This document shows, piece after piece, positions 52,551-61,443 of a stretch of 64,000 nucleotides of DNA. The DNA comes from Veronia pacifica (lineage in GTDB: Bacteria > Pseudomonadota > Gammaproteobacteria > Enterobacterales > Vibrionaceae). The notes under the pieces were generated by a model. That model was not told where the DNA came from. It made no database searches and saw only the letters and a list, made by a program, of their open reading frames with translations. Numbering within the stretch: the stretch's first letter is position 1; every line of letters starts with the position of its first letter. Both the position numbers and the translations under genes were made by a program. The DNA is taken from contig NZ_LYBM01000008.1 in assembly GCF_001707825.1 (NCBI RefSeq), forward strand, positions 59,187 to 123,186, written 5' to 3'.

Positions 52551-53096
52551 ATTAAAGGCGCAAGAAAAGCCCCGGCTAAACAAAATGCACATCGTTTGAA
52601 TGAAGAAATTCGTGGAGTTCGTGAAGTTCGACTTACAGGACTTGATGGTGAAGCGGTTGGAGTCGTTTCTCTCGATGAAGCAATGCAAGCAGCGCAAGCC
52701 GCTGGTGTAGATTTGGTAGAAATCAGCCCTAATGCCGAGCCACCTGTCTGTCGTGTGATGGACTACGGAAAATTCCTGTACGAAAAGAGCAAGGCTGCGA
52801 AAGAGCAGAAGAAAAAGCAAAAGACTATTCAGGTTAAGGAAATCAAATTCCGTCCTGGTACCGATATAGGCGACTATCAGGTAAAACTACGCAACCTGGT
52901 TCGCTTTATAGAAGAGGGTAACAAGGTCAAGGTCACAATCCGCTTCCGCGGTCGCGAAATGGCGCACCAAGGTATCGGTGTTGACGTCCTAAATCGTCTG
53001 AAGGAAGACACAGCTGAAATCGCTTTGGTTGAAAGCTTCCCAACGAGGATTGAAGGTCGTCAGATGATCATGGTTCTGGCCCCTAAGAAGAAGTAA
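52551..53096 (+). CDS. infC: Translation initiation factor IF-3, AUU start
   Basis: IF-3 of 181 aa; binds the 30S subunit and checks initiator tRNA and start codon. The real start is ATT at 52551: the frame reads ATT-AAA-GGC and gives the family N-terminus (M)[22 protein letters not shown], with the SD TAAGGT immediately upstream; a start at TTG 52596 would cut 15 residues. The AUU codon is conserved in enterobacterial infC and lets IF-3 repress its own translation. Signature blocks include [18 protein letters not shown] and [12 protein letters not shown]. It lies 3 bp after thrS. Confidence 0.97.
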   Translation: MKGARKAPAKQNAHRLNEEIRGVREVRLTGLDGEAVGVVSLDEAMQAAQAAGVDLVEISPNAEPPVCRVMDYGKFLYEKSKAAKEQKKKQKTIQVKEIKFRPGTDIGDYQVKLRNLVRFIEEGNKVKVTIRFRGREMAHQGIGVDVLNRLKEDTAEIALVESFPTRIEGRQMIMVLAPKKK

Positions 53097-53118
53097 TTTC
53101 GGCATACAAGTAACTTGA

Positions 53119-53148
53119 GGGCTGTGCCCAAGTGGCACGGCCCTTTTG
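53119..53148 (+). terminator. Attenuator-like hairpin between infC and rpmI
   Basis: A 10-bp GC-rich stem (GGGCTGTGCC / GGCACGGCCC) with a 5-nt loop followed by TTTTGTT. It has the form of an intrinsic terminator but lies inside the operon, 22 nt after infC and about 55 nt before rpmI. It could be partial termination or part of the L20 autoregulatory leader known in this operon in E. coli. Confidence 0.75.
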
Positions 53149-53198
53149 TTCGCCGGATTACACTGTTATTAATTGCATACAATGCGGAGTTATTCATC

Positions 53199-53393
53199 AT
53201 GCCTAAGATGAAGTCAAACAAAGGTGCTGCTAAGCGTTTCAAAAAGACTGCTGGTGGTATCAAATACAAGCGTGCGACCAAGCGTCACATCCTGACTAAG
53301 CGTTCTACTAAGAACAAACGTCAACTGCGTCCAAATGCAATTCTGCCTAAGTGCGAAGTTGCTGCAGTTGTTCGTATGCTTCCATACGCATAA
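53199..53393 (+). CDS. rpmI: 50S ribosomal protein L35
   Basis: The 64-aa ribosomal protein begins [17 protein letters not shown] and ends VVRMLPYA, typical of bL35. ATG 53199 is chosen by family length and the SD GCGGAG at about 53184; the frame is open further upstream, but through the hairpin. It is probably coregulated with L20 by translational coupling. Confidence 0.98.
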   Translation: MPKMKSNKGAAKRFKKTAGGIKYKRATKRHILTKRSTKNKRQLRPNAILPKCEVAAVVRMLPYA

Positions 53394-53434
53394 TTTTTCT
53401 TAGTTTATTAACGAATTAGTTTAGGAGTCACATA

Positions 53435-53788
53435 ATGCCTCGCGTAAAACGTGGTGTACAAGCTCGTGCACGTCATAAGAAAGTTCTGAAACAAGCTAAA
53501 GGTTACTACGGTGCACGTTCACGTGTTTACCGCGTAGCTTTCCAAGCGGTTACTAAAGCTGGTCAATATGCTTACCGTGACCGTCGTCAGAAGAAGCGTC
53601 AATTCCGTCAACTGTGGATCGCGCGTATCAACGCTGCGTCTCGTCAAAATGGTATGTCTTACAGCCGTTTCATCAACGGTCTGAAAAAAGCATCTATTGA
53701 GATCGATCGTAAGATCCTGGCAGACATCGCTGTATTCGACAAAGCTGCATTCTCAGTACTGGTTGAAAAGGCGAAAGCTGCTCTGTAA
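53435..53788 (+). CDS. rplT: 50S ribosomal protein L20
   Basis: The 117-aa bL20 begins [26 protein letters not shown] and has the conserved [15 protein letters not shown] core. It is an early assembly protein of the 50S subunit and, in E. coli, the repressor of rpmI-rplT translation. SD TTTAGGAG lies just before the start. It is the last gene of the operon. Confidence 0.98.
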   Translation: MPRVKRGVQARARHKKVLKQAKGYYGARSRVYRVAFQAVTKAGQYAYRDRRQKKRQFRQLWIARINAASRQNGMSYSRFINGLKKASIEIDRKILADIAVFDKAAFSVLVEKAKAAL

Positions 53789-53813
53789 TTAATTGCAGAA
53801 AAGTTATTGCGTT

Positions 53814-53840
53814 AAAAGGGGAGCTATTGCTCCCCTTTTT
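53814..53840 (+). terminator. Terminator of the thrS-infC-rpmI-rplT operon
   Basis: AAAAGGGGAGC (53814-53824) pairs perfectly with GCTCCCCTTTT (53829-53839) around TATT, with a T run. It lies 25 nt after the rplT stop. Confidence 0.9.
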
Positions 53841-54046
53841 AGATCCAGTGTTATCTGAAAGATAACGTTAATTTTTGATTGTTCACTGGTGCTGACATTT
53901 GTGTCGTCAATCTACTCTCGCGTGAACAACTATTTGATATCCGCTCTGGATCATATTTTTGGGGCCCGGTTCTTTTTTGAAGATTTTCACGCTTAAATCG
54001 TTTGCATGCCTAACTAATTTTTTTAATGTCACTCAGTACTACTCGC

Positions 54047-54949
54047 TCATTTATCGAGTAAATGTGTGTACTGGTTTCCTTGTGTTTCCAGCGCGATCCC
54101 ATATAGAGACGTTGTCGCGGTGATGAACAGATAATCTTGGTTTTCTCCGCCAAAGGTACAATTGCTGACTCTTTCAGGTACCGGTATAAGACCCAGATAT
54201 TCTCCACTCGGGTTGAAGACTTTGATACCAATATCACAGCTACAAAATATGTTACCTTTGGTGTCGACTCTAAAACCGTCTGGAATACCGGGTTCAACAA
54301 CGCAATGCGTTTCTCCTTTGCCAAGGTTCCCTTCTTCATCCACAGAAAAACGGCGTAGCTCTCTTCTGCCTTTGGTTGGGAACTCAACAATTGACATGTC
54401 AGCGACGTAAAGCTCTGACTCATCAGGCGAAAATGCCAGTCCATTTGGGCGCTGCACATCCGTTGTCATGATATCCAATGCTCCTGTATTCGGATCAAAG
54501 CGATATACATAACATCCAATCATTTGGCTATTGGCCTGAAATCCCTCGTCATTGCCAAGAATGCCGTAGGGAGGATCAGTAAACCAAATAGTCCCGTCTT
54601 TTTTCATGACCAAATCATTAGGACTATTCAGTCTTTTACCGTCAAAACTGTCTACCAGTATGTCGCAATCGCCATTTGGGTTGGTTCGGCTGATACCACG
54701 GCGGCCATGTTCACAACTGATAAGGCAGCCTTCACTGTCGAGATAGTTACCGTTGCTGTAATGGGAGTAGGCTTTTTCAACCACTAACCCCTTATTTTTA
54801 TTCCAACGATACAGTTTGCAGCCTTTGACATCACTGAACAGGACGGCGTCTTCACCCGGCAACCAAACAGGGCCTTCAGCCCAGATAACACCGGTGCACA
54901 ATTGTTCAACAACGGGGTTTTCTGGTAGCGGTGATTCAGACTTTTGCAT
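54047..54949 (-). CDS. SMP-30/gluconolactonase-like sugar lactonase
   Basis: A 300-aa six-bladed beta-propeller predicted to hydrolyse a sugar 1,4-lactone to the sugar acid. Metal ligands of the SMP-30 family are visible: Glu in WAEGPVW, Asn in NSPNDLVM, Asn in RPNGLAFSPDE and Asp in LYVADM. SD AGGAG precedes ATG 54949. It is the last gene of a - strand operon with a semialdehyde dehydrogenase, AraD1-type enzyme and enolase-superfamily dehydratase, which supports a role in sugar-lactone opening at the head of an oxidative pathway. Confidence 0.85.
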   Translation of the reverse strand: MQKSESPLPENPVVEQLCTGVIWAEGPVWLPGEDAVLFSDVKGCKLYRWNKNKGLVVEKAYSHYSNGNYLDSEGCLISCEHGRRGISRTNPNGDCDILVDSFDGKRLNSPNDLVMKKDGTIWFTDPPYGILGNDEGFQANSQMIGCYVYRFDPNTGALDIMTTDVQRPNGLAFSPDESELYVADMSIVEFPTKGRRELRRFSVDEEGNLGKGETHCVVEPGIPDGFRVDTKGNIFCSCDIGIKVFNPSGEYLGLIPVPERVSNCTFGGENQDYLFITATTSLYGIALETQGNQYTHLLDK

Positions 54950-55018
54950 TGATTTCTCCTTTTGTAGTCCGGTCTGTGTTTTGCCGTCCGTTTTTTCTAC
55001 TAAGCGATGTCTTATGCT

Positions 55019-56590
55019 TTATTTTTTACCGTCAACTTGTCTTGCGACAGTCAGTGGATTGTCTGTTTGCAGCTCTGGCGGTAGGAATTTTTCAGGTACA
55101 TTCTGATAACTGACCGGACGCACGAACCGCTCAATCGCTAATGTGCCGACAGAGGTTGTTTGGCTGTTGGAGGTCGCAGGGTAGGGACCGCCGTGTACCA
55201 TAGCAGTGGATACTTCCACACCAGTTGGGAAACCATTGAACAGGATCCTGCCGACTTTAAGCTCCAACGCCGAAATTAGCTGACGGACAAAAGATTCACT
55301 GTCGTCATCACTATAGTGGATAGTCCCCGTAAGTTGTCCTTCGAGCGCATTGATAACCTGAATCACTTCATCTTCACTGCTACATGTCACCAGCATTGAG
55401 AATGAACCAAAGACTTCGCGATGTAGACCTTTGTCAGATAAAAAGTTGCTTGCGCTGACTTCTACAAAGGCGGGTTCACAGGCATTATTACCTTCGGCTT
55501 GTCCCTGTGAAATGAGTACCGTCTGGTCGTTATCGGTGAGGATAGTTTTGTTTTCACAGTATGACTGGAATATAGAAGGTGACAGCATAGGGCCCGCCGA
55601 GCTTCCGCTCATCTGTGCCGCGACTGTATCTTTAAACGTATTCAGCCCGCTACCTTCGATAGCAATAACAAGGCCAGGATTGGTACAGAACTGACCAGCG
55701 CCCATCATCAAGGAGCCGTAGAATTGCTCACCAATTTGCTGCGGCTGAGATGATAGCGCTTTTGGCAACAGGACGACCGGATTGATGCTGCTCATTTCCG
55801 CATAGACAGGGATAGGTTCTTCCCGCTGCTGAGCTTGCTCCATCAGTGCAGTACCGCCGCTTTGTGAGCCGGTAAACCCGACCGCTTTTACAGCAGGATG
55901 AGACACAAGATGTTGACCAATTTCTCTGCCGGAACCAAAGATCAGAGAGAAGGTTCCCGGATGTAAACCGCAGCTTTTCACCGCGTCGACAACACAACTC
56001 GCCACCAACTCTGATACCCCGGGATGAGAGGAATGACCCTTAACAATAACCGGACATCCGGCTGCCAGTGCTGATGCGGTATCACCACCTGCTACTGAGA
56101 ACGCCAGAGGGAAATTACTTGAGCCAAATACGACCACAGGTCCCAGTGGTACTTTCCTCACGCCAAGGTGCGGACGGGGAAGTGGCTCGCGATCAGGCAT
56201 TGCAGTATCGATTCTCAGATCCTGCCAGTTGCCATCTTCAATGACGTCAGCAAACAGTTTTAGCTGATTTACTGTACGCATTCTTTCGCCTTGGAGTCTA
56301 GCAGCGGGGAGTCCGGTTTCTAGCGTCCCACGCTCAATCAGCTCGTCACCCAGAGCCATAATGTTGTCTGCAATCTGCCTGAGGAAGCTTGCGCGTTTTG
56401 CACCTGAGATTTGACGATATGGACCAAATGCATCTGCCGCCAGCTGACAGGCTAGGTCGGCATCATCTCGGGTTGCCAGACCAAATGCTGGCTCCAGTGA
56501 TGCATCACTGACAGGGTCAAAACCTCTGATTTCCCCATTTGTTCCGGTGACAGCTTCGCCACCAATGTACATCTGCCCCTGAATGCTCAT
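55019..56590 (-). CDS. 2,5-dioxovalerate (alpha-ketoglutarate semialdehyde) dehydrogenase
   Basis: Aldehyde dehydrogenase of 523 aa, NAD(P)+-dependent, converting 2-oxoglutarate semialdehyde to 2-oxoglutarate. The catalytic Cys lies in GQFCTNPG, the general base Glu in VYAEMSSINPV, and the nucleotide motif is GFTGSQSGG. Length and the blocks PLGPVVVFGSSNFPLAFS and MVHGGPYPATS match the long KGSADH type used in sugar-acid and hydroxyproline breakdown. It forms the last step of the pathway inferred for this operon. SD AAGGAG precedes ATG 56590. Confidence 0.9.
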   Translation of the reverse strand: MSIQGQMYIGGEAVTGTNGEIRGFDPVSDASLEPAFGLATRDDADLACQLAADAFGPYRQISGAKRASFLRQIADNIMALGDELIERGTLETGLPAARLQGERMRTVNQLKLFADVIEDGNWQDLRIDTAMPDREPLPRPHLGVRKVPLGPVVVFGSSNFPLAFSVAGGDTASALAAGCPVIVKGHSSHPGVSELVASCVVDAVKSCGLHPGTFSLIFGSGREIGQHLVSHPAVKAVGFTGSQSGGTALMEQAQQREEPIPVYAEMSSINPVVLLPKALSSQPQQIGEQFYGSLMMGAGQFCTNPGLVIAIEGSGLNTFKDTVAAQMSGSSAGPMLSPSIFQSYCENKTILTDNDQTVLISQGQAEGNNACEPAFVEVSASNFLSDKGLHREVFGSFSMLVTCSSEDEVIQVINALEGQLTGTIHYSDDDSESFVRQLISALELKVGRILFNGFPTGVEVSTAMVHGGPYPATSNSQTTSVGTLAIERFVRPVSYQNVPEKFLPPELQTDNPLTVARQVDGKK

Positions 56591-56602
56591 GGGTTCTCCT
56601 TG

Positions 56603-57543
56603 TTATTTAAAAGAAAATGATGGCAGTAAAAATGATACGTCCGGTTCAGCCAAACAATCGAATGTTCTGGAAATCGTCAGGCTGTCAACGTCCATAATGG
56701 CAACCTGATCATTGGTCATGGAGACAAAGGCGCTCTTACCATCCGGGTGGAAACTGACAGCAATAGGGTCGGCTGGTAATGCGATTTCTCCAAGGTTTTC
56801 CAATGCCTGACTAAACAGCGTAATGGACTTACCACCATAATTTGTTACGAAGATTTGGTCTTTGGGTGAGATGTAAGCCCGCGTCGGATCACGCCCGGTA
56901 TCTGCTCTGCCAGTCAACTCCAGTGTTTGGGTGTCAACGGCCACAACCTGATCATCAAGACGGTTAGTGACAAACAGCGTCGCGCCATCTGGAGAAAGAC
57001 AGTTGCCTTCTGGTTTTTTGCCGGGATACATAGCAACAGGTGCAAAGGTTGGCTGCCATGGCTTTATCATGGTTACAGTGTGACTAAGCAGATTCAGACA
57101 ATATGCGGTTTCACCGTCGGCAGTCAGAGAAAAAGATGGGTTTTAAAGCCGCCGGAAGGGATAGCTCGATCCGGCGCAGACGCCGTCGTAGGATCTTCAT
57201 ACACCACCATCACATTGTGCGATTCACTCATCGCATATAGTCTGTCCTGATCATCGAGTGCGAGACCATGGATGCGGTAGTATGGCCAACAACTTATGGT
57301 CCTAACTTGCTCCCCTGTCTCGATGTCGATAACAAAGATGGAGCAGCCACCGTGATCACCGATGATACCGGAGTTTTCGACACCATAATGCCCAACGTAC
57401 ATGTACTTTTGCTGTGAATCGACAACAAACTCATGAGGGTAGTCTTCAACCCGGATTTGTTTTATTGCCTGACCGCTCTCTACGTCAAAAAAGCCAATGG
57501 TGTGTGCACTTTTTTGATTGAGTATTAAGGTGTCTTTCGCCAT
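56603..57543 (-). CDS. YVTN/YncE-like beta-propeller protein (frameshifted)
   Basis: Repeat protein with propeller blades such as GNCLSPDGATLFVTNRLDDQVVAVD and ISPKDQIFVTNYGG. The first frame (start ATG 57543, SD GGAG) ends at TGA 57124. The rest continues in the next frame, and adding one base to the A5 run 57130-57134 (T5 in the coding strand) gives a continuous protein of about 313 aa through HLFSLTADGETAYCLNLL. No signal peptide is visible. Function is unknown; its place inside a sugar-acid operon, beside an SMP-30 propeller, suggests a lactonase-like or sensing role, but no catalytic residues can be named. Confidence 0.75.
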
Positions 57544-57574
57544 TTCATTCTCCGTGATATGACTTTAAAGCATA

Positions 57575-58585
57575 TTATTTCAGTACGCTGACGGTTGTGA
57601 CGGCGTCACCTCCATCACTCAACTTCTTTAAAGGATTTCGCAATGCCCGGCCAAATTCGGGGATGCTTATCTCGAAGATGTCGCCATCTTGCGTGCTGAT
57701 CCCGTCCGCAAAGCTGAGCGTTGACGTACCGAAGAAATGTATGTGAAGGTCGCCTGGGTGTCTGAACTGGGCATATTTAAAGTGGTGGTGTTCAAGGTTG
57801 GCAATGTTGTGCGCCATGTTTTCTTCGCCAGTGACGAAGGATTTTTCCCACAACACCTCATCCTTGCGGATGATTTTACTGACGCCAGACAGAGACTGAG
57901 GTAAATCACCGATAATAAGTTCAGGACCAAAGCTGCATTGGCGTAGCTTGGAATGCGCCAGCCAAAGGTAATTATGCTTTTCGGTAACGTGATCAGAAAA
58001 CTCATTTCCGATGGCAAAACCCACCCGATACGGTGTTCCTGCATTGTCGTTTAGGTAAACACCTACCAGTTCTGGCTCTTCACCGGCATCGGCAGCAAAA
58101 GAGGGTGATTCGATAGCCCGATACGGCGGCTGAACGATATCTCCAGTTCCCTTGTAAAACCACTCAGGCTGTGAAGCAGCACGATCAACCGTGGCCTTTC
58201 CATCTTCTACCCCCATTTTGAACATCTTCATGGAGTCGGTAAGTTTGTCCTCAGCCTTTGCAATATTCGCATGCATCGCTGAACGTGTATCTGCGCTGCC
58301 AAGGTGAGTAAGTCCAGTCCCCGTCACCAGACAATGAGCGGGGTCTGGATGTGCTATTGGCGGCAAAATACTGCCGTCTGAGACCAACTGCTGATAGCTG
58401 ATCGGTTGTTCGCTGAGTTTACTCTCGATAAGCGTTGTCAGATTTTGTTGCGTGTTTACAGCCTCGGACGCGAGAGCAAACAAGGACGATGGGCTGGCCA
58501 GCGGAATGACCTGCTCGTTATCTAACACCTTGGCGACGTTTACACTGTTTTCCGTTTTATATTGTATGACTCGAAATAGTGACAT
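57575..58585 (-). CDS. AraD1/GguC-type FAH-family enzyme (2-keto-3-deoxy-pentonate dehydratase)
   Basis: Fumarylacetoacetate-hydrolase-fold protein of 336 aa. The segment TGTGLTHLGSADTRSAMH is characteristic of the AraD1/GguC group, and metal ligands are likely within GEEPELVGVYL and the following region. Members of this group dehydrate 2-keto-3-deoxy-pentonates (L-arabonate, D-xylonate or L-lyxonate derived) to 2-oxoglutarate semialdehyde, the substrate of the dehydrogenase encoded two genes downstream. SD GAGG precedes ATG 58585. It lies 9 bp after the dehydratase gene. Confidence 0.82.
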   Translation of the reverse strand: MSLFRVIQYKTENSVNVAKVLDNEQVIPLASPSSLFALASEAVNTQQNLTTLIESKLSEQPISYQQLVSDGSILPPIAHPDPAHCLVTGTGLTHLGSADTRSAMHANIAKAEDKLTDSMKMFKMGVEDGKATVDRAASQPEWFYKGTGDIVQPPYRAIESPSFAADAGEEPELVGVYLNDNAGTPYRVGFAIGNEFSDHVTEKHNYLWLAHSKLRQCSFGPELIIGDLPQSLSGVSKIIRKDEVLWEKSFVTGEENMAHNIANLEHHHFKYAQFRHPGDLHIHFFGTSTLSFADGISTQDGDIFEISIPEFGRALRNPLKKLSDGGDAVTTVSVLK

Positions 58586-58594
58586 AAACCGACC

Positions 58595-59767
58595 TCACTC
58601 AATGATGTTGAAATCAGAGAGGTACTGATCAGACAGGCTCAGGCCTAGCCCCGGTAAATTATCATCTAAGTCGATAAATCCTTTCTCTGGCGCTGGATCA
58701 CCCGTGAACAGGTAATAGAACAGCTCATTTCCAACTTCCACATCATGGACAGGGAAGAACTCAGACATTGGTGATGCCAGTGTTGACATAGTGAGATGGT
58801 AATTGTGCATTTGTCCGGCATGAGGAATGACGGGTACTCCATATACCTCAGCCAATGCATTTATTTTTCTGGCTGCAGTAATACCACCAACACGATTGGT
58901 ATCGTACTGAATGACTGATATTGCTTGTTTGTCGAGCAGCTGCTTAAAACCGTGACTGGTGAATTCGTGTTCGCCACCAGAGATCGGAATATGCGTCATC
59001 TTATTCAACTCTGCATACCCATCGATATCATCAGGGATAACGGGTTCTTCCAGCCACCTTGGTTCAAACTTCTCTAATTTCGGCAGAATGCGCTTGGTGT
59101 ATTCGAGATTCCACCCCATGTAACATTCAAGCATCAAATCAACATCCGGCCCCACTACTTCCCGGACAGCTTCGACGCTTTTGATGTTTTCACGAACCCC
59201 TTCAGGCCCATCTTTCGGACCATATCCAAATCGCATTTTCATGCTGTTGAAGCCTTGGTCAAGATATGACTGTGCTTCTCGTTGCATCTCATCCAAATCG
59301 GTTCGATACAGCTTAGAGGCGTAGCATGGTATCTTCTCTTTGGTTCGGCCGCCCAGCAGTTTAAACACAGGCTGGTTGGTTGCCTTACCCATGAGATCCC
59401 ACAGTGCAATATCAATCGCCGATATCGCCGCCATACCAATCCCTTTTCGGCCCCATGCCATTGTTGAACGGTACATGCGCTGCCAAAGGTACTCGTAATC
59501 GAAAGGGTCATGACCAATCACGAGAGGTGTCAGGTATTGATCGATAATGTTTTTCGCGATTCGTGGAGCGAGTGCAACGTTACCAATGCCGATTAGACCC
59601 GTATCGGTTTCAATTTCGACCACTGTCCAGCCATGAAAACGGAAAGTGCCCATTGAGTCACCTTTGTCCCAGAGCAGGTCCATTGCGTTTGAACAGAAAT
59701 GCTTTTCAGGTGGAACGGTATGACCTTTCCATTCAAAAACGCGTGATCTTACTGATGTTATTTTCAT
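58595..59767 (-). CDS. Enolase-superfamily sugar-acid dehydratase (rhamnonate-dehydratase-like)
   Basis: Protein of 390 aa of the mandelate racemase/muconate lactonising branch, predicted to remove water from an aldonic acid to give a 2-keto-3-deoxy acid. Visible: the KMRFGYGP catalytic strand, metal ligands in [17 protein letters not shown] and SGGEHEFTS, and the catalytic His in [11 protein letters not shown]. Such sequences are usually annotated L-rhamnonate dehydratase, but with an AraD1 enzyme and semialdehyde dehydrogenase a pentonate (L-lyxonate, arabinonate) fits better. SD GGAG precedes ATG 59767. Confidence 0.85.
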   Translation of the reverse strand: MKITSVRSRVFEWKGHTVPPEKHFCSNAMDLLWDKGDSMGTFRFHGWTVVEIETDTGLIGIGNVALAPRIAKNIIDQYLTPLVIGHDPFDYEYLWQRMYRSTMAWGRKGIGMAAISAIDIALWDLMGKATNQPVFKLLGGRTKEKIPCYASKLYRTDLDEMQREAQSYLDQGFNSMKMRFGYGPKDGPEGVRENIKSVEAVREVVGPDVDLMLECYMGWNLEYTKRILPKLEKFEPRWLEEPVIPDDIDGYAELNKMTHIPISGGEHEFTSHGFKQLLDKQAISVIQYDTNRVGGITAARKINALAEVYGVPVIPHAGQMHNYHLTMSTLASPMSEFFPVHDVEVGNELFYYLFTGDPAPEKGFIDLDDNLPGLGLSLSDQYLSDFNIIE

Positions 59768-59811
59768 TGTTACTCCAAAAACCTATTATCCGAAATCCAT
59801 TACCTAAACAA

Positions 59812-60846
59812 TCAGCAAGCTACCGATTGAGCTGTTAGCTGCGAGTTGAATTGTGCTGTACCCATTACACAAGCTAAGTTATAGGCGTTAAGTGTGGCTT
59901 GTACGTTAGCCTTATTTTTATTCGCAATATCAAACGCTGTACCGTGAGCAGGTGTTGTAATAACAACCGGAAGTCCGCCCTGAACGGTGACGCCTTTTTC
60001 AAAGCCCAACAACTTGATCGCGATTTGACCTTGGTCGTGATACATGGTGACGACAGCGTGAAACTCGCCATCTCTCACTTTGAGAAAGATAGTGTCGGCA
60101 GGAAACGGGCCTTGAACGGGATATCCCAGTTCATTAAGTGCATCTACTGCGGGTTTAATAATCTCTATCTCCTCTCTGCCACAGACACCGCCATCCCCTG
60201 CGTGAGGATTTAAGCCTGCAACCGCAACTCGGGGATGCTCAACACCTGATTTCACCAAACTTTCGTGGATGAGTTTACTCGCTTCAATGATTCTTTCTTT
60301 GGTGACCAAGGGTGTGACGTCTTTGAGTGGAACGTGCGAAGAAATACGAGACGTCCAGATATCGCCCAGTGTATTAAATTCGCAGAAATAGCTTTTCACT
60401 TTGAAGTAGTCAGCGAAGAAATGGAGCTCGTCCTCAAATGGCATACCTGCCATGATCATTGCTTGTTTATTAAGAGGGGCGAAACATATTGCATCGATTA
60501 AGTTTTTCTCAGCCGCATCAAGACAAATCGTAAGCACGTCCAATACTGCTTTACCGCTGTCGGGATTTGCTTCTGCCATCTTAAGTTTGTGTCTTTCAAT
60601 GCTGTTGACAGGAAGAAAGCATATTTGGCCCGCTTCGGAATCTGCCACATCTTCAAAAGATGATACCGGGACAACGTTACTAATAAGGCCGGTTAAATTC
60701 TGTGCCTGCTCCCATACCCAAGGGTCGCCGACAATCACACAATTACACGATTTATCTCGTGCTTCAGATGTAAATAATTTCGCGATCAGCTCTGGTCCTA
60801 TACCTGACGGATCGCCCAGGGTGACAGCAACAATTGGCTTTCGCAT
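59812..60846 (-). CDS. PdxA-family dehydrogenase (PdxA2-like)
   Basis: A 344-aa member of the 4-hydroxythreonine-4-phosphate dehydrogenase family. It shows the N-terminal VTLGDPSGIGPELIAK, a metal site with SSHVPL and HDQGQIAIK, and AGLNPHAGDGG. ATG 60846 (MRKPIVAV) is chosen because AAGGGG lies seven nt upstream; the frame is open 8 codons further. Gene context in a sugar-acid operon rather than beside ksgA argues against pyridoxal synthesis and for a PdxA2-type role (e.g. oxidative decarboxylation of a phosphorylated sugar acid such as threonate-4-phosphate). No kinase partner lies in the window. First gene of its operon. Confidence 0.82.
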   Translation of the reverse strand: MRKPIVAVTLGDPSGIGPELIAKLFTSEARDKSCNCVIVGDPWVWEQAQNLTGLISNVVPVSSFEDVADSEAGQICFLPVNSIERHKLKMAEANPDSGKAVLDVLTICLDAAEKNLIDAICFAPLNKQAMIMAGMPFEDELHFFADYFKVKSYFCEFNTLGDIWTSRISSHVPLKDVTPLVTKERIIEASKLIHESLVKSGVEHPRVAVAGLNPHAGDGGVCGREEIEIIKPAVDALNELGYPVQGPFPADTIFLKVRDGEFHAVVTMYHDQGQIAIKLLGFEKGVTVQGGLPVVITTPAHGTAFDIANKNKANVQATLNAYNLACVMGTAQFNSQLTAQSVAC

Positions 60847-61443
60847 GTTTTTTCCCCTTTTTTTGACCACTCGCGTGTCTGTTTACATATATAAACAACA
60901 ACTGCCAATGACAGTGTGCCGCTTAATGGTATACAAAACATACCAGTTGGTTTTTATACAGACAACATACAAATTTAATTTTTTGACGGTTTTTTTCCTC
61001 CAATTTAAAAACTCGTCCAGTTAATTAACAAATAAGTTATTGTTTTTTGTCAGTATCAAATGTGTTTTAATTTTATTCTGTCTAATTATTTGTAATTAAA
61101 AACAACAACTTATTAAATTAGTTTTTTATTTAATTAATCGCTTCAATTATTTTTCTAATTATTTCTCACCACTGATACTCTTTATTTCATTTACATAAAC
61201 TTAAATGATGAAAGTCAATATATGGTGAAAAACGTCTCACACAAACTGGCGAAACCTTAGCTTCTGGTATTATAAATAGACCAGTGATTTTGCACACGAG
61301 CTGAATAAAACAAAGAATGACAGCCAACCTGCAAAGAGAATGCTTTTTGTTCTGATGCTGTTTATTCCTTATAAACGCGACACCGGAACAGCATTATTTA
61401 AGTTAAGCAGAAGTTATAAGCACCATCTAACGAGGAGCAATCA
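60847..61443. promoter_or_regulatory. Divergent control region of the sugar-acid operon and ABC transporter
   Basis: About 600 AT-rich bases without genes. An inverted repeat TGGTAT (60927-60932) / ATACCA (60940-60945) with a 7-nt spacer is a likely operator. An imperfect palindrome GTTTACATATATAAAC (60881-60896), 35-50 nt before the PdxA start, may be a promoter element or second site. The SD ACGAGGAG lies before the transporter gene. The regulator is not in this window. Confidence 0.55.

Noticed and set aside
54010..54459. 149-codon open frame overlapping the SMP-30 gene on the same strand
   Set aside because: It is out of frame with the conserved lactonase, has no family character and no SD.
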